64,000 nt of DNA, from the NCBI GenBank assembly GCA_025934435.1, contig JAICYB010000011.1, forward strand, positions 1 through 64,000. The letters run 5' to 3'. Positions 15,256-21,825 of the stretch are shown one piece after another (position 1 is the first letter of the stretch; every line of letters starts with the position of its first letter). Origin of the DNA: Actinomycetes bacterium. GTDB lineage: Bacteria; Actinomycetota; JAICYB01. The translations under genes and the position numbers were made by a program. The notes under the pieces are model-generated. The model saw only the letters and a program-made list of their open reading frames with translations. It did no database searches and was not told the origin of the DNA.

Positions 15256-16389
15256 GTGAGACTGGAAAGCGATGACGCCGGCGAACTCCTCCGGCTCGCG
15301 CAGGCGATAGCCGGACGGCTCGTCGGGACCTCCGACGTCGCCGACGTGGCGCAGGAAGCGGTCGCGCGGGCCGCACAGCGCTGGCCCGAGATCCACGACT
15401 ACGCCAAGAACTGGATCGTTCGCGTCACGACGAATCTCGCGCTCGACCGTCTTCGCGCACAGGGCCGGACCGTTGTCGCGGTCATCGACGACGAGGCCGC
15501 GACGCCGGATGACACCGAACTTCGGATCGACGTCGCACGGGCTCTGACGCGGCTCCCCGTCCGGCAGCGACAGGTCATCACGCTCCGGTATCTCGCCGAC
15601 CTCACCGAAGCGGACGTCGCCCGCGAGCTCGGGTGTTCCGTCGGCGCGGTGAAGCGTCATGTCTTCCGAGCGAAGCAAGCACTCCGGACCGGATTGGCAG
15701 ATCTCGCACCGCCCCAAGCGAAGGAGGAGAAGGTGACAACACAGGGTTGGAAGGAACTCGGATTCATGGCCGCCACGGAGCCGGCGGAAGGTTGGGAGAC
15801 GCGACCGTGGGACCACTGGTTCATGGAGGGGCCCGACGGCGCGTGGGACCGCGTCGCGGTTTCGACGGACGGAACTCCCGTCCTCGACGCCGACGGCGAC
15901 GAAGTGATGTCCGGACCAGGGTTCGAGCACGCCGTCGTGAAGGTGCTGCCGGGAACGGACCTCGACGCGCCTCGTCCGGCCCCGTCGTTCGATCATCTCG
16001 ACGCCGAAGCGGCTGCCGTCGTTTCCTCGGCCGTCGACGAAGCGGCAAGGTGGGGTCATCCGTGGGTCGGCGACGAACACCTCGCGGTTACGCTCCTCGC
16101 CGGCACGGACGATGCCCACGCGCTCGACCGCGCGATCGCGGCTTTCTATGAAGGACCGTGGGCCGACCGGCGACTCGAGATCGTCGGCGAACGCCGCCGC
16201 GGCGGTGACTTCGTCCGCCAACCGGACGCGGCGTACTCGTGGACCGACTCCGTCGCGCAGACGATCGCCGCCGGCACCGATCTCCGCTCGCTACGCCGGG
16301 CGTTGCTCGCGAAGGAGCACTCGCTCCCGCTCATCCTTCTCGAGCAGAGCGGCTTCGATGCGACGCATCTGACTCAGGCGAATCTGTAA
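15256..16389 (+). CDS. ECF sigma factor fused to a Clp_N-like domain
   Basis: A 377-residue protein with two parts. Residues 1-155 are an ECF (SigE-type) sigma factor: region 2 around DVAQEAVARAAQRWPEIHDYAKNW and region 4 LPVRQRQVITLRYLADLTEADVARELGCSVGAVKRHVFRAK. After a linker, residues about 247-290 (DEAARWGHPWVGDEHLAVTLL) match the repeat of the ClpA/ClpC N-terminal domain, and residues 330-370 look like a second, weaker half-repeat. Clp_N domains bind adaptors or damaged/arginine-phosphorylated proteins, so this may be a built-in sensor. A Shine-Dalgarno AAGGAGG at 15721-15727 precedes an in-frame GTG 15733, from which the C-terminal part could be made alone. The end overlaps the convergent small gene. 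Confidence 0.75.
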   Translation: MRLESDDAGELLRLAQAIAGRLVGTSDVADVAQEAVARAAQRWPEIHDYAKNWIVRVTTNLALDRLRAQGRTVVAVIDDEAATPDDTELRIDVARALTRLPVRQRQVITLRYLADLTEADVARELGCSVGAVKRHVFRAKQALRTGLADLAPPQAKEEKVTTQGWKELGFMAATEPAEGWETRPWDHWFMEGPDGAWDRVAVSTDGTPVLDADGDEVMSGPGFEHAVVKVLPGTDLDAPRPAPSFDHLDAEAAAVVSSAVDEAARWGHPWVGDEHLAVTLLAGTDDAHALDRAIAAFYEGPWADRRLEIVGERRRGGDFVRQPDAAYSWTDSVAQTIAAGTDLRSLRRALLAKEHSLPLILLEQSGFDATHLTQANL

Positions 16390-16607
16390 CGGTCGATCCC
16401 CTCGCGCACCGCGGCCGTCCAGCAGTTCGCATGCCAATGGCGGTGCGAATCGTCCTCGTCGGTCCGCCACGCGACGACGTGCTGCGTGCGCCGCGGAACG
16501 GTGCGGTGACAACGCGGGCACGTGTAATCCGGGCCCCCGCCGGCGGTGAGGTAGCGCTGCGCGACCCATCCGTCGGGAGCCGGCATCGGGGTCGTGGTCG
16601 GGGACAC
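16374..16607 (-). CDS. Small Cys/His (zinc-finger-like) actinobacterial protein
   Basis: A 77-residue protein with Cys30-x-x-Cys33 (YTCPRCHR) and His57-Trp-His59...Cys62 (RHWHANCW). The pattern, with VPHVVAW-like sequence between (TQHVVAWRTD), is that of a small conserved actinobacterial family often labelled ATP/GTP-binding protein without support; zinc binding is the better guess. The GTG start at 16607 is chosen because TACGCT lies 6 nt upstream in leaderless position and because residues before it belong to an antisense frame. It overlaps the end of the ECF sigma gene by 16 bp. Confidence 0.72.
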   Translation of the reverse strand: MSPTTTPMPAPDGWVAQRYLTAGGGPDYTCPRCHRTVPRRTQHVVAWRTDEDDSHRHWHANCWTAAVREGIDRYRFA

Positions 16608-16613
16608 GACCGA

Positions 16614-16623
16614 AGCGTAGTCT
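16614..16623. promoter_or_regulatory. Overlapping divergent -10 boxes
   Basis: AGCGTAGTCT contains TAGTCT forward (16618-16623), 6 nt before GTG 16630, and TACGCT in reverse (16619-16614), 6 nt before the reverse GTG 16607. The boxes share the central TA. Both are exact TANNNT matches with identical spacing, making a strong case for a bidirectional leaderless promoter. Confidence 0.65.
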
Positions 16624-16629
16624 CGTTTT

Positions 16630-16980
16630 GTGGCGCCCGAGCTCAATCCCGGCAAGATCGTGAAGGACCTGCAAGAGCGCGCGGACTTCGTCCTGAACGC
16701 GGACAAACACCTCGCTGAGGTCGTCCGTCTCCTCAAGAACACGAACGAAACGCTCGAGAATCTGAACAAGGTCGTCGGACGACTCATCGGGATGCTCGAC
16801 GAAGTCGAACGGCGCGCCGGTCCGATCACGAACGTCCTACTTCGTATGGATCGCCTCGAGGAAGCGGCGCTCAACATCGAACGCGCGACCCTCGGTGTCG
16901 AATCGGCGATGCTCGCGCTCCCCCGCGCGCTCCGTTCGCGCATCCAGGCCCGGACGAAACCGCAGACCGAACAGTCCTAG
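16630..16980 (+). CDS. Small coiled-coil protein
   Basis: A 116-residue, mostly helical protein with heptad-like Leu/Ile spacing (VVRLLKNTNETLENLNKVVGRLIGMLDEVE and LLRMDRLEEAALNIERATLG) and no signal peptide or clear membrane helix. Its tail is basic (RSRIQARTKPQ). I do not recognise a named family with certainty; it resembles small actinobacterial coiled-coil proteins and polyhydroxyalkanoate granule or phasin-like helical proteins in general form only. GTG 16630 follows a TAGTCT box by 6 nt. It faces the reverse respiratory operon. Confidence 0.65.
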   Translation: MAPELNPGKIVKDLQERADFVLNADKHLAEVVRLLKNTNETLENLNKVVGRLIGMLDEVERRAGPITNVLLRMDRLEEAALNIERATLGVESAMLALPRALRSRIQARTKPQTEQS

Positions 16981-17030
16981 ATCGCTCGTTGCGCCGATCG
17001 GCCATCGGGGATCCAGCGAGACCGTGACCT

Positions 17031-17045
17031 CCGGTGGATCACCGG
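17031..17045. other. Short perfect hairpin between convergent genes
   Basis: CCGGTG-GAT-CACCGG forms a six-base-pair stem with a three-base loop in the gap between the coiled-coil gene and the end of qcrB. No T-run follows on either strand, so it is a weak terminator candidate at best. Confidence 0.3.
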
Positions 17046-17058
17046 CGCAGCATATGCG

Positions 17059-18399
17059 TCAGTCGCCTTCCGTCACGGCCTCCAGCGGAAGTTCCGTGAA
17101 GCGGCGTGGGTCGTCCCGTTGCAAAGCCCTCATCACGCGATGGACGAACAACCCGACGAGCGGCGGCACACCGAGCACGAGACCACGGAACGTCCACGTG
17201 ATGTTTCCGACGGGAACGTTGAACGACTTCGCGAGGATGTCGTTCGATGCCGCGAGGAACAACATCACGTAGAACGAGAGCGTCGCGGCTCCGAGCGCCG
17301 TACGCACCGGACGATCCCGTGCGTCGTCCAGGAGGTGATGCGGCCCGTAATCACCACTGACCTTCGCCTCGATGAACGGCCACGCGTACAGCAGCATGAA
17401 CGTCACGCCCGGCAGCAGCACGGCCGGGAAGAACACGTTCGGTATGACCCACCCGAAGATATGCGGCTCGAAGTTCGGGAAGATGCGCAGCGCGCCTTCG
17501 AGCCAGCCCATGAACCAGTCCGGCTGGGCCGGTGACGTCACCTGCGATGGGTTGTACGGACCGTAGAGCCACACGGGATTGATCTGGATCAGACCGCCGA
17601 GTGCCGTGCAAACCGCGAATACGCCGAAGAACAGTCCGATGGAGTTGAAGGCGTAGGTCGGCCAGAGGCGCGGCCCGACGACGTTGTCCTCCCGTTTGCC
17701 CGGCCCCCGGAACTGGGTGTGCTTCTGCCGCCAGATGATCGCGAGGTGAGCGCCGATCATCGCCGCGAGCGCCGCAGGGACGATCATCACGTGCAGGACG
17801 AACAACCTCGAGACGATGCTCGTCGACGGGTAGTCGCCACCGAAGATCAGGAACGCGAGCCACGTGCCGACGATCGGCACGGAGAGCAGGACGGAATACA
17901 TGATCCGGACGCCGGTTCCCGAGAGCAGATCGTCCGGCAATGAGTAGCCGCTGAAGCCGTTGAAGATGCCGAGGAGCAGCATCGTCACGCCGATCATCCA
18001 ATTGATCTCGCGTGGACGACGGAACGCACCCGTGAAGTAGATCCGGCAGAGATGGACGACCATCGCCGCGATGAAGACGAGCGCCGCCCAGTGGTGCGTT
18101 TGCCGCATGACGAGTCCCGCACGCACCTGGAAGCTCAGGTTCACGACCGAGTTGTACGCGTCAGAGACCTTGACGCCGTGCAGCGGCGCGTACGTCCCGT
18201 GATAGATGTGCTGCGTCAGGCTCGGCGTGAAGAAGAAGGTGAGGAAGGTTCCGGTGAGAACGAGAACGACGAACGAATAGAGCGCGATCTCGCCGAGAAG
18301 GAACGCCCAATGGTCGGGGAAGATCTTGTTGAGAGACTCTTCGACGAACCGCGACGTACCGAGCCGGTCGTCGATCCAGCGCGCGAGCTTCCTAAGCAT
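17059..18399 (-). CDS. qcrB: Cytochrome b of menaquinol:cytochrome c reductase
   Basis: A 446-residue integral membrane cytochrome b, shorter than the roughly 540 residues of mycobacterial QcrB. It oxidises menaquinol and carries two haems between helices. Typical features are the His-rich MRQTHHWAALVFIAAMVVHLCRIYFTGAFRRPREINW, GIFNGFSGYSLPDDLLSGTG and, in the C-terminal half, PAQPDWFMGWLEGALRIFP. It is the last gene of the respiratory operon and overlaps qcrA by 8 bp. It supplies electrons to the caa3 oxidase encoded upstream, possibly in a supercomplex as in other actinobacteria. Confidence 0.93.
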   Translation of the reverse strand: MLRKLARWIDDRLGTSRFVEESLNKIFPDHWAFLLGEIALYSFVVLVLTGTFLTFFFTPSLTQHIYHGTYAPLHGVKVSDAYNSVVNLSFQVRAGLVMRQTHHWAALVFIAAMVVHLCRIYFTGAFRRPREINWMIGVTMLLLGIFNGFSGYSLPDDLLSGTGVRIMYSVLLSVPIVGTWLAFLIFGGDYPSTSIVSRLFVLHVMIVPAALAAMIGAHLAIIWRQKHTQFRGPGKREDNVVGPRLWPTYAFNSIGLFFGVFAVCTALGGLIQINPVWLYGPYNPSQVTSPAQPDWFMGWLEGALRIFPNFEPHIFGWVIPNVFFPAVLLPGVTFMLLYAWPFIEAKVSGDYGPHHLLDDARDRPVRTALGAATLSFYVMLFLAASNDILAKSFNVPVGNITWTFRGLVLGVPPLVGLFVHRVMRALQRDDPRRFTELPLEAVTEGD

Positions 18400-19231
18400 G
18401 GTCGATGCTCCAGAAGCTCGGACCGATCGGCTCGTGGAAATCGCTTCGCGCGACGAGGTACCCGCCGGTGTCGACCCGGATCGGGAGCTGCGGAAGCGCC
18501 CGGTTCGCGGGCCCGGCGATCGGCTTCGCCGCCTTCAGCACATCGAACACCGATTGGTGACATGGACAGAACAGCCGGTGCGATTCCTCGTTGTAGAGCC
18601 CGACCGGACAGCCGGCGTGCGTACAGACCTTCGAGAACGCGATGATGCCGTCGGGCGACCAGTCCTCACGCCCGGGGAGCGGCTTCACGATCTGTTGCGG
18701 GAGCCGGACGAGGATCGTCTGGGAGTCCATCGCATCGGTGTGCCCTTCGGGGAACACCGTGAGGAGCGTTCCTTCGATCACGTCCGCGGCTTTGATCGGC
18801 CGGCCGTCCTCGGTGACGAGACGGCGTCCCGTCCGCCACGACGTGACGGACAGCGAACGCCCCGGTCGCGTTCCGAGCGAACGCACGGGAAATACGGCGG
18901 CCGCACCAAGCGCGGCCACCGCGAGTCCGAGCATCCGCACGAGGAAATAGCGGCGTCCGACGACATCCGCCCCGGCTTCGAACGACTCTTCGGCCTCGGT
19001 CTCGGCAACGGGCTTCGCCATCCGTTCTTCGCGCGACTGCTCGAACGGTCCTTTGGGCAAGAAGTTGTGCGCCCACCCGACGAGCGCCACGGCGATACCG
19101 CCGAGTGCGACGAACAGCAGCAGGCCCTCGAGCTGCGTCTGTCCACCGAGCGCGTAGACGATCGTGAGTCCGATCGAAGCGAAGATGCTCAAGGTCAGCG
19201 CGCAGCCGATACGTCCCGAAGGTGGTCTCAT
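18392..19231 (-). CDS. qcrA: Rieske iron-sulfur protein of the bc complex
   Basis: A 279-residue Rieske protein with three N-terminal membrane helices (about 8-28, 36-56, 96-116), the actinobacterial arrangement, and an outer 2Fe-2S domain. The cluster motifs are Cys203-Thr-His205 with Cys208, and Cys222-Pro-Cys224-His225. It passes electrons from menaquinol bound at QcrB to the cytochrome c of QcrC. ATG 19231 overlaps the qcrC stop as ATGA; a longer upstream frame is out-of-frame shadow of qcrC. The short region between helix 2 and 3 is Glu-rich (ETEAEESFEAGAD). Confidence 0.93.
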   Translation of the reverse strand: MRPPSGRIGCALTLSIFASIGLTIVYALGGQTQLEGLLLFVALGGIAVALVGWAHNFLPKGPFEQSREERMAKPVAETEAEESFEAGADVVGRRYFLVRMLGLAVAALGAAAVFPVRSLGTRPGRSLSVTSWRTGRRLVTEDGRPIKAADVIEGTLLTVFPEGHTDAMDSQTILVRLPQQIVKPLPGREDWSPDGIIAFSKVCTHAGCPVGLYNEESHRLFCPCHQSVFDVLKAAKPIAGPANRALPQLPIRVDTGGYLVARSDFHEPIGPSFWSIDHA

Positions 19232-20004
19232 CGCTCCCGGGTCCCTATCCATCGACAGAAGAACAGAAGCAGCACGAGTCCACCCCACGCCACCGCGCCT
19301 TCGGCCACCGGGCCGACGCGCGAGATGGACGCACCCCCACGATCGAGCGGGTGCTGGATGTAACTCACGTAGGACGCGATCGCGTCGACGTCGCCGTTCG
19401 ACAGCGACCGCGCGTCGTAGCTCGGCATGGCTCCCGGTCCGGTCCGGATCGCTTCCGCAACCTCGAGCGGTGTGGCGCGCGTGAGCGCCGGCGCGGCGAT
19501 GCTCGAGATCCGTCCTTTCACTTCCGTCTTGCCCGGGACGAGCGCGCCCCCGATCCCGGTGCTCGAGTGGCAGGCCGCGCAATTCGATTGGTAGAGCGCG
19601 AGCCCCTTCGGACGGAGCGCCGCGCTCGTGCGGACCTTCGGAACGGCCGGTCCCTTCGCGCCGATCGATGCGACGTAGTTGTCGACGGCCTCGATCTGCT
19701 TCGCGGAATACGCCGCGGGACGATGCAGCATCTGCTCGTGCGGATCGGAGAGCGGCATCCGTCCCGTGCGCAGCATGAAATCGACGTCCGCTTTGCCGGT
19801 GCTCCCGCGAAGCGCGGGCGCGTTGTCGGTGCCTTGACCTTTCGGACCGTGACACCACGCGCAGTCGCGCTGGAAGATCTGCTCTCCGGTTGCGTTCGGC
19901 GGGGGCGACGGCAGGCCGGGACGGTACTGCGGCGGACCCGTCCGGTACAGACCGCAGCTCGCGCAGAGTGCGAGCGCCGCCGTCGCGAAGAGCACGAGCT
20001 TCAC
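19228..20004 (-). CDS. qcrC: Di-haem cytochrome c of the bc complex
   Basis: A 258-residue QcrC with two haem c sites, Cys48-x-x-Cys51-His52 (CAWCH) and Cys142-x-x-Cys145-His146 (CAACH), and a C-terminal membrane helix (VAWGGLVLLLFFC). In actinobacteria this subunit passes electrons straight to the oxidase, replacing soluble cytochrome c. The N-terminus looks like a lipoprotein signal with a lipobox ending at Cys17 (LALCASC), so it may be anchored at both ends. GTG 20004 overlaps the ctaG stop as GTGA. Confidence 0.92.
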   Translation of the reverse strand: MKLVLFATAALALCASCGLYRTGPPQYRPGLPSPPPNATGEQIFQRDCAWCHGPKGQGTDNAPALRGSTGKADVDFMLRTGRMPLSDPHEQMLHRPAAYSAKQIEAVDNYVASIGAKGPAVPKVRTSAALRPKGLALYQSNCAACHSSTGIGGALVPGKTEVKGRISSIAAPALTRATPLEVAEAIRTGPGAMPSYDARSLSNGDVDAIASYVSYIQHPLDRGGASISRVGPVAEGAVAWGGLVLLLFFCRWIGTRER

Positions 20005-20798
20005 GGCTGCCCCGCGATCCGGACGGACGGACGAACCTCGTTTCGCATGTCGAGCAACCGGAACCAACGAAGGAAGAGCAGCGCGATCGCCGTGGCCGAG
20101 ATCAGCGCCATCGGTGCCCACATCAGCGCACCGGCGAGCTCCTGATCGGAGAGCGCGCCGACATGCGAGCCGTAGACCGGATACACCAGGTGCGGCGCGA
20201 ACGTGAGGATCATCGCGAGCCAGACGCCCGGCAGCATCGTCGCGAAGACGAGTGCGAGCGCTGCCGGGTACGACACGCGGCGGCGCGTGCTCGCACCGAT
20301 CACCGTTCCCCAGAACAGCAAACCGATCGCGAGGAACGTCGTGTGTTCGAGCGCATGCACGGGAGACGAACGGATCGCTTCCTGGTACGCACCCGGGAGA
20401 TGCCAGCTCCAGAGCGCGGCGGTGTAGACCCCGCCGACCACAGCGGGGTGCCCGCCGACGCGGAGGACGAAGCTCGCCGGGCCTCGCGACTCGAGCCGAC
20501 GGACGCGTCGTCGCGCGCCGAGCGACATCGACATGAGGAACGCGAGAGTGGGTCGTCCATACACAAGGAGTGGCGGCGCAACCGTCAGCAGGATCATGTG
20601 CTGCGCCATGTGCGCGGAGAATCTCGTGGTTGCAGCCCCTTCGAAGTAGCGCGAGAGCGCGACACATACCGCGAGGAGCCCGGCGAAGAACGACACGCGC
20701 CGGCGCATCGGGATCGCATCGCGCCGGACGATGCGCACGCCTCGCACGTAGAAGAACGCCACGACAGCGGCGATCGCGACGACGGACGGATCGATCAT
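20001..20798 (-). CDS. ctaG: CtaG-family cytochrome oxidase assembly protein
   Basis: A 265-residue membrane protein with about seven helices, of the caa3-type CtaG family that helps insert copper or assemble the oxidase. Marks are SAHMAQHMILLTVAPPLLVYGRP in helices 2-3 and SSPVHALEHTTFLAIGLLFWGTVIG. It starts at ATG 20798, overlapping the previous stop as ATGA, and sits between oxidase subunit genes and the bc complex genes, as expected for an assembly factor. It is not the cytochrome oxidase Cox11 type, which shares the CtaG name in some organisms. Confidence 0.87.
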   Translation of the reverse strand: MIDPSVVAIAAVVAFFYVRGVRIVRRDAIPMRRRVSFFAGLLAVCVALSRYFEGAATTRFSAHMAQHMILLTVAPPLLVYGRPTLAFLMSMSLGARRRVRRLESRGPASFVLRVGGHPAVVGGVYTAALWSWHLPGAYQEAIRSSPVHALEHTTFLAIGLLFWGTVIGASTRRRVSYPAALALVFATMLPGVWLAMILTFAPHLVYPVYGSHVGALSDQELAGALMWAPMALISATAIALLFLRWFRLLDMRNEVRPSVRIAGQP

Positions 20799-21202
20799 GG
20801 CGTCGGGACGCATCGCCGCAGCATCACGGCCGGGACGAAGCCCATCAGGATCGGCAGCAGGAACACGATCGAGTTGACGATGCCGACGAACGCCATGAAT
20901 CCGGCGCGCTTGCCCGTCGTGGGGTCGCTCGCGCGGTAGCGCTGGAAGAGTCGGAGAGATAGGGCAAGCGCCGCCAGTACGACGACGACGAAGAAGCCGT
21001 TCGTCATCACGATCCAGGCCGTCGTCGGCAGGTGCCAGATGACGCCCGGCGTCTGGAATCCGCGCGTGCACGAGAGCCACTCGTCGGTCAGGTAGTCCGC
21101 TGTGAATTGGATCGACCAGCCGATCGGTCCGGCCAGTACGCAGAACCACAAAGGACCGGTTCCGACCGATCCGCGCTCGGTGATCCGGGTCTCTGTCTGC
21201 AT
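20795..21202 (-). CDS. Small membrane protein of the oxidase operon, unknown
   Basis: A 135-residue protein with about three or four membrane helices (WFCVLAGPIGWSIQFTADYL; IVMTNGFFVVVVLAALALSL; GFMAFVGIVNSIVFLLPIL). I cannot place it in a named family. Gene order suggests an accessory subunit or assembly helper of the oxidase; actinobacterial CtaF is similar in size (about four helices) but I see no shared motif. It is coupled at both ends, TGATG with coxC and ATGA with ctaG. Cys44 and Cys131 are its two Cys residues. Confidence 0.72.
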   Translation of the reverse strand: MQTETRITERGSVGTGPLWFCVLAGPIGWSIQFTADYLTDEWLSCTRGFQTPGVIWHLPTTAWIVMTNGFFVVVVLAALALSLRLFQRYRASDPTTGKRAGFMAFVGIVNSIVFLLPILMGFVPAVMLRRCVPTP

Positions 21203-21825
21203 CAGAAATGTGGCGAGAGGTAGATCGTCCCGAAGACGAAGATCCAGACGACGTCGACGAAGTGCCAGTACAAGGTGAAGTTCTGCACGCTCACATGCCG
21301 CTCCGGCGTGAACGCCCCCTTCCACAAGCGCACCTGTATCCAGAGGCTCATGAGGAGACCGACGAAGACGTGCAGGCCGTGGAGCCCGGTGAGCGAGAAG
21401 AAGAGCGAGCCGTACACATCCGTGCGCGGCGTGAAGAGCTTCAGTGTGTCCGGATACTCCTTCACGAGTTGGATCAACAGGAACGTCGCTCCCATCAACC
21501 ACCCGAGCAAGAACGCGAACCGCGCGCGGATCATGTGTCCCTTACGGACGGCGTGCTCGCCGAGATGCACGGGCACCGACGACAGCAGCAGGATCGGCGT
21601 CATCACCGAGACCGTCGACAGCGTCGGCTTCGCGATGCCGTCCGGCGGCCACACGACACCACCCCGGAACCGCAGATAGAAGTACGACGCGATCAAGAGG
21701 CCGAAGAGCGTCGCCTCGGTGCAGATCAGCAGGACCATCCCCCACCACGAGAACGAGCGGGAGCCGGTGGCGAAGTCGGGAAGCGACTCGCCGGGAACGC
21801 CGGTGTCGAGGGTGCCGATCGTCAT
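21202..21825 (-). CDS. ctaE: Cytochrome c oxidase subunit III
   Basis: A 207-residue subunit III with about five helices. Characteristic stretches are SWWGMVLLICTEATLFGLLIASYFYLRF, SLTGLHGLHVFVGLLMSLW and YWHFVDVVWIFVFGTIYL. The subunit has no redox centre and protects proton uptake in the oxidase core. ATG 21825 overlaps the subunit I stop as ATGA; a longer start at 21858 would lie inside subunit I. It is the third gene of the cox part of the operon. Confidence 0.92.
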   Translation of the reverse strand: MTIGTLDTGVPGESLPDFATGSRSFSWWGMVLLICTEATLFGLLIASYFYLRFRGGVVWPPDGIAKPTLSTVSVMTPILLLSSVPVHLGEHAVRKGHMIRARFAFLLGWLMGATFLLIQLVKEYPDTLKLFTPRTDVYGSLFFSLTGLHGLHVFVGLLMSLWIQVRLWKGAFTPERHVSVQNFTLYWHFVDVVWIFVFGTIYLSPHF

